DNA of 64,000 nucleotides from UBA3910 sp002391465 (GTDB taxonomy: Bacteria; Bacillota; Limnochordia; Darwinibacteriales; Darwinibacteriaceae). Below, piece after piece: positions 50,979-58,820 of this stretch. Within the stretch, counting starts at the first letter, position 1. Each line of letters opens with the position of its first letter. The notes beneath the pieces are model-generated. The model did no database searches and was not told the origin of the DNA. It saw only the letters and a list, made by a program, of their open reading frames with translations. The stretch spans positions 1 through 64,000 of the forward strand of contig JASGVS010000035.1 of NCBI GenBank assembly GCA_030054835.1. The letters run 5' to 3'. Both the position numbers and the translations under genes were made by a program.

Positions 50979-52139
50979 TCACCTCATTACAACCGCCAGA
51001 TTTCCTATGCCTACCAGAATACTGATACAGAGCAAAAACATTAGGGCCACCGTTCCCAGACAGGCAAACACCAAACTCAAAGAAGATTCCACCGTGGATA
51101 AGGTCTGTACCACCCGCTGGTCGCAGATGGGTTCGAGTAGGACACCAACTAATTTATAGATAAGGAGCATAGCCCAAATCTTCAAAAGCGGGGTTGCTAC
51201 CAAAAACGCGACTACAGCTAGACCGAACACACCCACACCGTTTTTGATCAGGAGAGAACCTCCTACCACCACCTCCATGGCATCGGCAAACATGCCGCCT
51301 GCAACTGGAATAAAGGTCTTAGTCATGTACTTGGCCGCCCTGAGAGAAACGCCATCTGCCACAGGTGCGATCGCCCCTTTTACCACCATAAACCCGGAAA
51401 AGACTATAAACAGGGCGCCCAATAGAGTAACGACAGCCTGTTTCAAGAGCCCGCTGAAACGGGAAAAGGGCAGGTCTTCTGCGAAGTGGGAAACGAGGCC
51501 AAAGGCTGTACCGAACATGATGAGAGGTAGTAGGAGATAGTGTACAAGACTGGCAATAGTTCCCACCAATCCCCAGAGCAGGGGATGGAACACAGTGGAA
51601 GAACTGATGGCCCCTACCGTCAGTAGCAGCGTGGAAAGGAGTGGTAGGAGCGACTGCATAAACGACACCATGTTATCCACTGTGTCAGCAGCCAGGGCCA
51701 TTACAGCCTGAAAACTCTGCAGTGCAACCAGGACCAAAACAAGCAAACAAACACCAAAGGCCAAATTGAGCACCGTTTTTGACCCAAAAGCTTGGGCTAG
51801 GCGCTGCAACAGTGCCGTTAGAATGCCCACTACAATCAACTGGCGTAGGAAGTGGATGCTTAGATATAGCTCCTTGAGAAAACTGTGGGCCAGCACTTGG
51901 AGCAGCTCCCCCGGTGCCTTTTTCAAACCGCCTTCCAACAGTTTTCTGTAATCAAGGGTGGGAATGAACTCCTGGTATTCCCTTTCCACGTATTCGCTGA
52001 AGGACAGGAGATGACCTAAGTCCAGTTCCTCTAACTGGGCCCGGACCGTTTCCTCCAACAAACCACCACTTTCCTCAGCGGAAACAGTGCAGACGCAGAT
52101 GAAAAGGAGAATAATCATGACTACTGAGCTTCTTTTCAT
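50979..52139 (-). CDS. spoIIIAE: Stage III sporulation protein AE
   Basis: The 386-residue protein has a signal peptide (MKRSSVVMIILLFICVCTVSA) and about eight transmembrane segments; it is the main membrane channel candidate of the SpoIIIA complex. ATG at 52139 has AGGTGG upstream; the longer open frame is antisense-free but overlaps spoIIIAD out of frame and is spurious. Confidence 0.93.
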   Translation of the reverse strand: MKRSSVVMIILLFICVCTVSAEESGGLLEETVRAQLEELDLGHLLSFSEYVEREYQEFIPTLDYRKLLEGGLKKAPGELLQVLAHSFLKELYLSIHFLRQLIVVGILTALLQRLAQAFGSKTVLNLAFGVCLLVLVLVALQSFQAVMALAADTVDNMVSFMQSLLPLLSTLLLTVGAISSSTVFHPLLWGLVGTIASLVHYLLLPLIMFGTAFGLVSHFAEDLPFSRFSGLLKQAVVTLLGALFIVFSGFMVVKGAIAPVADGVSLRAAKYMTKTFIPVAGGMFADAMEVVVGGSLLIKNGVGVFGLAVVAFLVATPLLKIWAMLLIYKLVGVLLEPICDQRVVQTLSTVESSLSLVFACLGTVALMFLLCISILVGIGNLAVVMR

Positions 52140-52147
52140 GAGACCAC

Positions 52148-52540
52148 CTAGTATCCGAGAATGGCGAACAGTGTGTTCAGTATCGTCTGCATAAGAGGGA
52201 GGGCGATCAGGATAATCACCAACTTGCCCGCTAACTCCATCACTGCTGCAATTGCCTCTTCCCCCGCCTCCTGGCTGATCTGTACTCCGAAGGACGTGAT
52301 ATAAGCAACGCCGATCGTTTTCAGCACAGGACTGAGATAAAGGGAGCTGACAGAGGCCTCCTGGGCAATTCTCACTAGACCCTGGAAGGCAGTGCTGATC
52401 TGCGGTATCAGAGCCAAGAGAATGGTTGCGACGAAACCCAAGGCTAAAAGCACTGCCCAGCTCGGGGTTTCTTCCCTGAAATCTGCCTGGAAGACAGTCA
52501 AGGCAAGCCCAAGACCAATTACAAGTGGCAGCCAGAGCAT
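52148..52540 (-). CDS. spoIIIAD: Stage III sporulation protein AD
   Basis: The 130-residue membrane protein has about four hydrophobic segments with FGVQISQEAGEEAIAAVMELAGKL, a SpoIIIAC/AD hallmark. ATG at 52540 has GGTGG 9 nt upstream; a TTG at 52546 is also possible. It overlaps no neighbour. Confidence 0.9.
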   Translation of the reverse strand: MLWLPLVIGLGLALTVFQADFREETPSWAVLLALGFVATILLALIPQISTAFQGLVRIAQEASVSSLYLSPVLKTIGVAYITSFGVQISQEAGEEAIAAVMELAGKLVIILIALPLMQTILNTLFAILGY

Positions 52541-52546
52541 TAACAA

Positions 52547-52744
52547 TCACCACCTAAAGACCGCTTCAACACTGGAGAACAACTGGCCCACCATCTGTAC
52601 CAGCCACAGCAGTACTATAATCACCCCTGCTAGACTCAGCATCTGTGCCTGTTCTTTCCGATCCGCTTGAATGAGGAATATGTTCAAAACTGCGATTAAA
52701 ATCCCTAAACCGGCGATCCGGTAGATGGGAGATAGGTCGGTCAA
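52547..52744 (-). CDS. spoIIIAC: Stage III sporulation protein AC
   Basis: The 65-residue protein has two transmembrane segments around the family motif DRKEQAQMLSLAGVIIVLLW. Start is TTG with AGGAGGGG upstream. Confidence 0.92.
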   Translation of the reverse strand: MTDLSPIYRIAGLGILIAVLNIFLIQADRKEQAQMLSLAGVIIVLLWLVQMVGQLFSSVEAVFRW

Positions 52745-52755
52745 CTGAACCCCTC

Positions 52756-53268
52756 CTAAAACAGAAGTAGAACGAGAATAAGGCCGCTGAAAACACCAAG
52801 GTAGCTCCAGAGTCTGGTCTGCTTCTCCTCTTCTTGCCGTGCCTCTACCATGGCCTCCTCCAGGCGTTTCTGCAGAACACTAAGGTGTTTTAACTGTTCC
52901 GCTGCATCACTTTGGCCCAGGGACTTACCTACCTGGCGCAGTTCCCCCAAGAGCCAGCTGGGCAGGCCGTTGACGGCTAACACGTTGAGACCACTGGTCC
53001 AGATCTCAGCGAAACTCTCCCCTGTTCCATCCAACATGGCCCGCTCCAAAACTGCCAAGAACAGCCCAACCACCCCTGTATACTGCCCTTTCTGGCGGGA
53101 GATCACCTCCGGCAGGGTTGACCGGGCATAACTGATCTCCGATTCCAAGGCCTGGAAAAAAGCGACGAGCTGCCGCAGGTTGTGCACCCGCTGACGGAAG
53201 CTGGCGGCAACAACTAATCCCATAGCCCCGCAGGAGAGCATTACTAAGCCGGCACCTACTGTACGCAT
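52756..53268 (-). CDS. spoIIIAB: Stage III sporulation protein AB
   Basis: The 170-residue protein has an N-terminal transmembrane helix, a helical cytoplasmic part (QLVAFFQALESEISYARSTLPEV...), and a C-terminal helix (SYLGVFSGLILVLLLF). It resembles the GspF-type platform proteins of secretion systems. Confidence 0.9.
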   Translation of the reverse strand: MRTVGAGLVMLSCGAMGLVVAASFRQRVHNLRQLVAFFQALESEISYARSTLPEVISRQKGQYTGVVGLFLAVLERAMLDGTGESFAEIWTSGLNVLAVNGLPSWLLGELRQVGKSLGQSDAAEQLKHLSVLQKRLEEAMVEARQEEEKQTRLWSYLGVFSGLILVLLLF

Positions 53269-53300
53269 ACCGTCACCCCTGTCCTAAATAAGTATGTTGC

Positions 53301-54185
53301 TCAAGGCAGCCTTAGAACCGATTCAACTGTACCCGGACCTCGGCGGCGGGACAGAAGGATTGCTGTCTCAAACACACCCAAACTCTCCCTAGCCCACCTT
53401 TTATCCCGGACTTGCTGCAGCGAATTGCCGTGGCAGGTTGCCATCACCTTAACGCCGCTGCGGGCAAGTTCGGCCAAGATCCATGCATCCCGCTCGTGAC
53501 CTATTTCGTCAGTAACCACCACGTCGGGCGCCAAGCCCCTCAGGGCATGCTGCACACCAATTTCTTTGCTGTACCCATCCAACACATCCGTTTGATAGCC
53601 CACATCCAGCTGGGGTACACCCTGGTACGAAGCGGCAATCTCGGAACGCTCATCAATAATTACAGTCTGGAATCCCCGATTGGCGATCTGCCGGGTCAAG
53701 TCCCGTAACAGCGTCGTCTTGCCGCAACCGGGGGGTGAAATGATAAGGGTAGAGAAGACAGAGCCGCCAATTGGTGCAACGGAATCCAGGACAGAATCGG
53801 CACAGCCTGTAACTGCTCGGGCCTGTCTGAAGTTGAGAGAGGCGACATTTTTTACTGTCTTAAGCTCGCCACCCGCATAAACAGCCTGTCCCCCTATACC
53901 CACCCGATGTCCACCGGGTAAGGTGAGATAGCCGCCTAAGATTTCCTGCTGCCAGGCGTACCACGAGTTCTTGGTGATGATTTGGATCGTGCGCTCTAAG
54001 TCATCCCTAGTTACGATGTAAGCAGCCTCAGCTGGACAAGGTCGACCCAGAGGCGACAAACAAGTGAACTGTCCGGCGTTCTTTGCCATAAGCGGCCGTT
54101 CTAGGCGGAGCCGGATTTCTTCCAGACCGTTGGTATCAAGTTTCTCCACCACGTCCCGCAACCGCGGGGCCAGGTACCTGCGCAT
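53301..54185 (-). CDS. spoIIIAA: Stage III sporulation ATPase AA
   Basis: SpoIIIAA is the cytoplasmic ATPase of the mother-cell-to-forespore channel. The 294-residue protein has Walker A ISPPGCGKTTLLRD (about residue 155), VIIDERSEIAAS, and a Walker B-like VVVTDEIGHERD. Its operon has all eight members AA-AH in order, under the sigma-E-like promoter at 54205-54233. Confidence 0.95.
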   Translation of the reverse strand: MRRYLAPRLRDVVEKLDTNGLEEIRLRLERPLMAKNAGQFTCLSPLGRPCPAEAAYIVTRDDLERTIQIITKNSWYAWQQEILGGYLTLPGGHRVGIGGQAVYAGGELKTVKNVASLNFRQARAVTGCADSVLDSVAPIGGSVFSTLIISPPGCGKTTLLRDLTRQIANRGFQTVIIDERSEIAASYQGVPQLDVGYQTDVLDGYSKEIGVQHALRGLAPDVVVTDEIGHERDAWILAELARSGVKVMATCHGNSLQQVRDKRWARESLGVFETAILLSRRRGPGTVESVLRLP

Positions 54186-54204
54186 CCTCCACCCTCCTTG
54201 CCTA

Positions 54205-54233
54205 ACACTATGCGGAAGGGGGACAAGTTATGA
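54205..54233 (-). promoter_or_regulatory. Sigma-E-type promoter of spoIIIA
   Basis: TCATAAC (54227-54233) and CATAGTGT (54205-54212) are separated by 14 bp, matching the mother-cell sigma-E pattern kmATATT-N14-CATACAnT in the key positions. It lies 20 bp upstream of spoIIIAA, as expected for a sigma-E operon. Confidence 0.7.
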
Positions 54234-54266
54234 CAAAAAAAGACTGCCCGTTAAAGGCAGTCTTTC
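54233..54266 (-). terminator. Terminator of the pepP-efp operon
   Basis: AAAGACTGCC/GGCAGTCTTT (54239-54248 with 54256-54265), 7-nt loop, followed by TTTTTTT on the minus strand. It directly abuts the -35 box of the spoIIIA promoter. Confidence 0.92.
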
Positions 54267-54288
54267 AAACCAAATACGTTAAACCATT

Positions 54289-54744
54289 CTAGTCGTCTTC
54301 CGAGCCGTCAAGCTGGGGAAGGTCGTCCAACTCCTCCAAATCTTCGAAGTCCTCACTCTGGAAAACCACCGCATCACAGCGCGGACAGCAGATCTGGACA
54401 CCAGAATCAAACACAAACTCTTCTTCGAAGCTCACCGGATAGCCGCAATCGGGACAGGTTACTTCCAGGAAGGTCCCAGGTTCGTCCTCCCACTCTCCCC
54501 AGTCGTCCTCTTCATCGTCCAGTGAATCTTCCAAATAGGCTAAATCATAATCCAGTTCCTGCAGGTAGTCGTCTAGATCATCCTGGGCTTTCGCCAAATC
54601 ATTTATATCAGCGGTAATTTCCTCCAGGATTTCCAGGACTTTCCCAAAGAGAAAGCGAATGCGATCTTCTTTCAGCGAAGGGTCCCCATCAACGATGCCT
54701 TTTAGATAGGCAATCTTTTCCCGTGTGGTTTCCAAACAATCCAC
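54289..54744 (-). CDS. CD1247-type acidic zinc-ribbon protein
   Basis: The 151-residue protein has a helical N-terminal domain (KIAYLKGIVDGDPSLKEDRI...) as in Clostridioides CD1247, a highly acidic linker, and a zinc ribbon CPDCGYP...CCPRCDAVV. Function is unknown. It lies 9 bp downstream of efp, a common arrangement in Clostridia. Confidence 0.82.
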   Translation of the reverse strand: MDCLETTREKIAYLKGIVDGDPSLKEDRIRFLFGKVLEILEEITADINDLAKAQDDLDDYLQELDYDLAYLEDSLDDEEDDWGEWEDEPGTFLEVTCPDCGYPVSFEEEFVFDSGVQICCPRCDAVVFQSEDFEDLEELDDLPQLDGSEDD

Positions 54745-54753
54745 CCCCTAGTT

Positions 54754-55311
54754 TTATGCCCTGGATAGATATTCTCCCGTCCTCGTATCAACTTTGATTT
54801 TTTCGCCCTGTTCAATGAACAGCGGCACCTGCACCTTAATTCCCGTTTCCAACTCAGCAGGTTTCGTGGCTCCCTGGGCCGTATCGCCGCGAAAACCAGG
54901 TTCGGTATGGGTTACCGTCAACACTACTGCAGAAGGCAGATCTACGCCAACTGCTTCACCCTGATAGAATTGGATACCGATGGTCATGTTCTCCAACAGG
55001 TACTTGGGAGCATCGCCCAAGTCCTGCGCATTCAGAGAGACTTGATCATAGGTTTCCGTATCCATGAAAAAATACTCATCGCCGGTACTGTACAGGTACT
55101 GCATGTGCTTCAGTTCAATGTGAGCTCGCGCTACCCGTTCACCCGCCCGGAAGGTTCTCTCCACAACGTTACCGCTCCGAATATTCCTCAGTTTGGAGCG
55201 GACAAAGGCTGCACCTTTCCCAGGTTTAACGTGGAGAAAATCCACTACAACGTAGATATCGCCATCCAATTCAATAGTTGTTCCCGTACGAAAGTCATTG
55301 ACAGAAATCAT
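54754..55311 (-). CDS. efp: Elongation factor P
   Basis: EF-P rescues ribosomes stalled at polyproline stretches. The 185-residue protein has the three-domain EF-P fold with KPGKGAAFVRSKLRN near residue 32 (conserved Lys at the tip), and the C-terminal signature VPLFIEQGEKIKVDTRTGEYLSR. Confidence 0.97.
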   Translation of the reverse strand: MISVNDFRTGTTIELDGDIYVVVDFLHVKPGKGAAFVRSKLRNIRSGNVVERTFRAGERVARAHIELKHMQYLYSTGDEYFFMDTETYDQVSLNAQDLGDAPKYLLENMTIGIQFYQGEAVGVDLPSAVVLTVTHTEPGFRGDTAQGATKPAELETGIKVQVPLFIEQGEKIKVDTRTGEYLSRA

Positions 55312-55322
55312 GGAATCCCTCC

Positions 55323-56384
55323 TCAGTCAACAATATACAGTTCCTTGAAAGTAGAGGTCAAAACCTCGTGGCCATCCTCCCTGACTACCACCAGGTCCTC
55401 AATTCTCACTCCACCAAACCCCGGCAGGTAAACACCGGGCTCCACCGTCACCACCATACCTGGCTGGAGCACAGTGTGGTCAGCCTTTGACAGCCGAGGA
55501 CTCTCGTGGATTTCAAGTCCCAGACTGTGGCCAAGCCCATGGCCGAAATACTCGCCGTAACCAGCATCCGTAATAATGTCCCGGGCAATGGCATCGATTT
55601 CACTGCCCTTTCTTCCCGGTGCAACGGCGGCCAAGGATTCCAGCTGGGCCTTCAATACCAAATCATAAATCAATAAATGCTGTTCTTCCGGCTCGCCGAT
55701 CACAATGGTTCGCGTCATATCTGAGCAGTAGCCGTTTACGATGCAGCCGAAATCAAACACCACAAAATCGCCGTACATTAGAATGCGCTCACTGGGCCTT
55801 GCATGGGGCAGTGCGCTCTGCGGACCAGAAGCAATGATGGGGCTGAAGGACATGCCGCTGGCTCCTGCCCGGCGCATCAAGAATTCCAGCTCCAAAGCGA
55901 TCTCAATTTCACTGACGCCGGATCGGATCTTTGGTAGAAGCTCCGCAAAGGCCTGATCGCCTATTTTCGCTGCCTGGCGGATGTTCTCTATCTCCTGTTC
56001 CGTTTTGATTGACCGGAGTTCCTCCACCCAACCACTGACAGGTATGAACTCCACCTCTAGTTTTTCCTTCCACTGTTCCAGTCGCTGCACAGTAACATTA
56101 TCTGCCTCGAAGGCAATTTTACCGATATCATTCTCGTCGATGAGCGTTTTCAGCGTCTCGTTCAGATTCTCAATTCTCACCAATTCCCAATCTGGGCTCT
56201 CCGCTTTTACCTGTTCTATGTAGCGAAAATCGGTCATGATAATCTGCCTATCCGCAGAGATCCAGGCAGTACCCGCTGAACCGGTAAAACCGGTCAGATA
56301 ACGCCTGTTAACCGGGTTAGTGCACAAAAAAACGTCCGCTCCGTGGGCTGATAGCTGTTCTCTAATGCGCCTCACTCGTTTCAT
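55323..56384 (-). CDS. Xaa-Pro aminopeptidase (M24)
   Basis: The 353-residue protein has an N-terminal creatinase-like domain and an M24B metallopeptidase domain with metal ligands in VFDFGCIVNGYCSDMTRT, GHGLGHSLGLEIHE, VVTVEPGVYLPG and GGVRIEDLV. It releases N-terminal residues before proline. Gene order pepP-efp matches Bacillus yqhT-efp. Confidence 0.94.
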   Translation of the reverse strand: MKRVRRIREQLSAHGADVFLCTNPVNRRYLTGFTGSAGTAWISADRQIIMTDFRYIEQVKAESPDWELVRIENLNETLKTLIDENDIGKIAFEADNVTVQRLEQWKEKLEVEFIPVSGWVEELRSIKTEQEIENIRQAAKIGDQAFAELLPKIRSGVSEIEIALELEFLMRRAGASGMSFSPIIASGPQSALPHARPSERILMYGDFVVFDFGCIVNGYCSDMTRTIVIGEPEEQHLLIYDLVLKAQLESLAAVAPGRKGSEIDAIARDIITDAGYGEYFGHGLGHSLGLEIHESPRLSKADHTVLQPGMVVTVEPGVYLPGFGGVRIEDLVVVREDGHEVLTSTFKELYIVD

Positions 56385-56463
56385 AAGCGACCTCCTTTTT
56401 CACCTAGACAATGTTTTCTATTCCTTCTCTGGAAACCCTTCCCTCTCCTCTTGCCTAAATGAG

Positions 56464-56482
56464 AAAAACCCCCGTAGGGGTT
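56464..56482 (-). terminator. Terminator after the 63-codon gene
   Basis: AACCCC/GGGGTT (56467-56472 with 56477-56482) with a 4-nt loop, followed by TTTCTC on the minus strand. It lies 4 bp after the stop of the small gene. Confidence 0.7.
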
Positions 56483-56485
56483 AAC

Positions 56486-56677
56486 TCAATGCTTCTTTTC
56501 GAACAAAAGGGTAGCATTGATCTCTCGCCGGCCCCGGCGCAGCCATAAGTCCGCAAGAGAGCAGTTGCGCAGCTCTGGGTTTGACCGCCGCAGCTCGCTC
56601 ACCGTCTTGCGCAGATCGGTCAGTAACTGCTCACTGGAGGCCGATTGCAGTACTTTTTCGTATACATAAGAACCCAT
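56486..56677 (-). CDS. Small unknown protein (63 aa)
   Basis: I do not recognise this 63-residue, Arg-rich, probably helical protein (SSEQLLTDLRKTVSELRRSNPEL...). GGGGGA precedes the ATG and a terminator follows the stop, both supporting a real gene. It lies between yqeH and the Xaa-Pro peptidase gene. Confidence 0.5.
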   Translation of the reverse strand: MGSYVYEKVLQSASSEQLLTDLRKTVSELRRSNPELRNCSLADLWLRRGRREINATLLFEKKH

Positions 56678-56752
56678 CCCAATTCCCCCAGCATCATATT
56701 ATGATATTAATAGTATGTGCTGAGGGGACAAGTATTATGCATAAAAAAAGCC

Positions 56753-57838
56753 TTATTTTTTCGAGCCGATCAAATTGGGCCTGACCGAAATTTTTACCCC
56801 CGCCGGGTAATGTACCCGTAAAACAGCGGGAGCCTTCCGAATCGAAACCCAGCCCAGACCGCTGATAACCAGATCCTGGCCCGGCGCGACCTTAATCTCC
56901 CTTTTCTCCCATGCTTGGGCAGTACAAGGTCCCTGAAACTCAAACAGCCACTTCTCTATGTGCTTGACACTAGATTTACTCCACTTAACCTCAGAACCGG
57001 CGTAGCCCAAGAGAACGCTTTCACCCCGGCTGAGACATTCTACTCCGCAGAGGCCTGGGATGTAGATCAAATCACCTTCGGTCAACGGGTACAGATGGGA
57101 AGAAAGGCGTTTGTGGGGAATTATTTTCCTGGCGCACTGGGAACTGACCATATCACTCACCCTGCTGCCCACAACGTAGCCAGGTGAATCGGCAAAAACA
57201 AGCCCGTTTGGACAGCGCCAGCGCGTTACGTTTACGGTTGTCCCTGGATAGGGAGAGACTGTGGGCTTAATCTTACTCTGCCGCCCACCGCCGATGCGCA
57301 TCTGCAGCAGGCGCTCCAACACGCTCGACTTACCCGTATTACTCACCCCTGCAAACAAAATCTTGGGGCCTAATTCTTCCAAACGCTCGGCTAAGCCAGC
57401 AAAACCGAAGCCGTTTACGGCACTGACCATGGCCACATCCAAACCCGGATATCCTGCCGCTTTCAGGCGTCTGCGAACCCAGACTTCCGCTTCCTCAATG
57501 GGAGTTTGTTTGGGCAGCAGATCCACTTTGTTCACAGCCAAAAGCACCGGTTTCTGGCGCAATAGTCCGAGCAGTTCCTCGGGCAGGCTTGCGTCAAAAT
57601 CAATTAGATCAACAACGAGCACAACGCTATCACACCAAGCTAAACCCGCTCTGATGGCCGACAGAGCCTCCTGGCGAGAAACGGGTCCTTGTTCGTCTCG
57701 ACCGTAATGTTTGATGCGAAAACACCTTTGGCACAGAGTGGTCCCCTTCACTTCTACCCCTGCAGGTAAATAGCCGTAGGCACGCTCATCTTCATGTTGA
57801 AATTGGGCTCCGCAGCCTTGACAATAGCCTCTATCCAT
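56753..57838 (-). CDS. yqeH: Ribosome-assembly GTPase YqeH
   Basis: YqeH is a circularly permuted GTPase needed for 30S assembly. The 361-residue protein has an N-terminal treble-clef zinc finger (CQGCGAQFQHEDE...CQRCFRIKHYG), then G4 (NKVDLLPK), G1 (GVSNTGKSSVLERL), and a C-terminal domain. It abuts yqeG, as in Bacillus. Confidence 0.95.
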   Translation of the reverse strand: MDRGYCQGCGAQFQHEDERAYGYLPAGVEVKGTTLCQRCFRIKHYGRDEQGPVSRQEALSAIRAGLAWCDSVVLVVDLIDFDASLPEELLGLLRQKPVLLAVNKVDLLPKQTPIEEAEVWVRRRLKAAGYPGLDVAMVSAVNGFGFAGLAERLEELGPKILFAGVSNTGKSSVLERLLQMRIGGGRQSKIKPTVSPYPGTTVNVTRWRCPNGLVFADSPGYVVGSRVSDMVSSQCARKIIPHKRLSSHLYPLTEGDLIYIPGLCGVECLSRGESVLLGYAGSEVKWSKSSVKHIEKWLFEFQGPCTAQAWEKREIKVAPGQDLVISGLGWVSIRKAPAVLRVHYPAGVKISVRPNLIGSKK

Positions 57839-58375
57839 TTATTTCCTCCCCAACCTAGTTTCAATGGCATCGGAACTAAGTCTCCCCCGCTTAACCATAC
57901 GCCGGAGTACCCGCTCTTCGATTTTCCTAACCAGTTTAGTGGTGGCAAACTCCTGTCTGCTTAACGGATTGACTAAAACAGTGAGCATGCCCAGACGGTT
58001 GCCACCAAAGATATCCGTAAACAGCTGATCTCCCACCACAGCCACCTCCTCGGCCGGCAGCTCAAGCAGGGCCAAACCGCGTAGAAAAGCCCGTTTCAAA
58101 GGCTTCATAGCCCGTCCAACCGCTGGGATGCCCAAGGACCGTGCCAAGGTAGTTGTGCGCTCCTCTAAGGCGTTAGAGACGATGCAGACACGCAGACCCT
58201 CCTCCTTCGCGCGGCGAATCCAGGCGGCAAAGGCCTCGTCTATGGAGGAGTCTGCCCAGGCCACCAGTGTATTATCAATATCCACTAAAAGGCCTGCGAT
58301 CCCCTTTTCACGCAGCGCCCCGAGGTCAATATCTAAGACGCTTTCCACAATAAAATCCGGTTGCAAAAGTCCCAT
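57839..58375 (-). CDS. yqeG: YqeG HAD-superfamily IIIA phosphatase
   Basis: The 178-residue protein has the HAD motif VDIDNTLVAW, motif II VSNAL, a Lys in MKPLKRAF, and VVGDQLFTDIFGGNRLGM. Such proteins act on phosphate esters or phosphatidylglycerophosphate; substrate is not established. It starts the yqeG-yqeH transcript. Confidence 0.9.
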   Translation of the reverse strand: MGLLQPDFIVESVLDIDLGALREKGIAGLLVDIDNTLVAWADSSIDEAFAAWIRRAKEEGLRVCIVSNALEERTTTLARSLGIPAVGRAMKPLKRAFLRGLALLELPAEEVAVVGDQLFTDIFGGNRLGMLTVLVNPLSRQEFATTKLVRKIEERVLRRMVKRGRLSSDAIETRLGRK

Positions 58376-58407
58376 GACTGCCCCATCTTTCCTTATCCTG
58401 TTGGTAT

Positions 58408-58416
58408 ATTATACCA
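58408..58416 (-). promoter_or_regulatory. Extended -10 promoter of yqeG-yqeH
   Basis: TGGTATAAT on the minus strand is an extended -10 box. It lies inside the 13-bp palindrome GGTATATTATACC, which could also be an operator. No good -35 box is seen. Confidence 0.55.
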
Positions 58417-58430
58417 CAGCAGGGTGTAAA

Positions 58431-58458
58431 GAAAAAGCGGGCTCCTCAGGAGGAACCC
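58431..58458 (-). terminator. Terminator of sigK
   Basis: GGGCTCCTC/GAGGAACCC arms (58439-58447 with 58450-58458) pair with one wobble, followed by GCTTTTTC on the minus strand. The sigK stop codon lies in the loop. Confidence 0.85.
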
Positions 58459-58799
58459 ATTTCACTTAAGAGTTTGCCCAATGCCTTTTTCTCAATGCGT
58501 GAGACATAGGAGCGGGAAATCCCCAGCTGTCTACCAATCTGCCTTTGGGTCAGCCGTTCCCTATTCCCCAAGCCAAAGCGCAGTTCCAACACTAGGCGTT
58601 CCCGCTTAGTAAGGCAGCTTAGCTTGTCGGCAAGTTTTGTCCGATCCAGGCGCAGCACCACCGAATCCACAACCTCATCCCGCTCGGAGCTGAGAATATC
58701 CATAAGGGTTATCTCATTGCCCTCCCGATCACAGCCAATGGGATCAAATAGGTTAACCTCTTTGCGGCTGCGTTTGGTGGAGCGCAGGTGCATCAAAAT
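58446..58799 (-). CDS. sigK: sigK 3' part (sigma-K regions 3-4), split gene
   Basis: This fragment encodes the C-terminal 117 residues of the mother-cell sigma factor sigma-K: ILMHLRSTKRSRKEV, LFDPIGCDREGNEI, and the region 4 helix-turn-helix with ERLTQRQIGRQLGISRSYVSRIEKKAL. No proper start lies at its 5' end; it begins at the recombination core TGAGA (58799-58803). The 5' part is 1.9 kb away at 60696-61079. After excision the frame runs GAG-ATT-TTG-ATG, restoring the sequence CIENEILMHLRS. This is a programmed split gene, not a pseudogene. Confidence 0.93.
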   Translation of the reverse strand: MLMHLRSTKRSRKEVNLFDPIGCDREGNEITLMDILSSERDEVVDSVVLRLDRTKLADKLSCLTKRERLVLELRFGLGNRERLTQRQIGRQLGISRSYVSRIEKKALGKLLSEMGSS

Positions 58800-58820
58800 C
58801 TCAATTTCACTGTCAAAAGG
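58788..58820. other. Left att site of the sigK element
   Basis: From the chromosome side the site reads GTGCATCAAAA, then the core TCTCA (58799-58803, TGAGA on the minus strand), then the element-side half-site ATTTCACTGTCAAAAGG. The recombinase stop codon (58813-58815) lies inside this half-site. Confidence 0.82.

Noticed and set aside
52140..52553. A 138-residue upstream extension of SpoIIIAE
   Set aside because: It overlaps spoIIIAD in another frame; the ATG at 52139 has a ribosome site and signal peptide.
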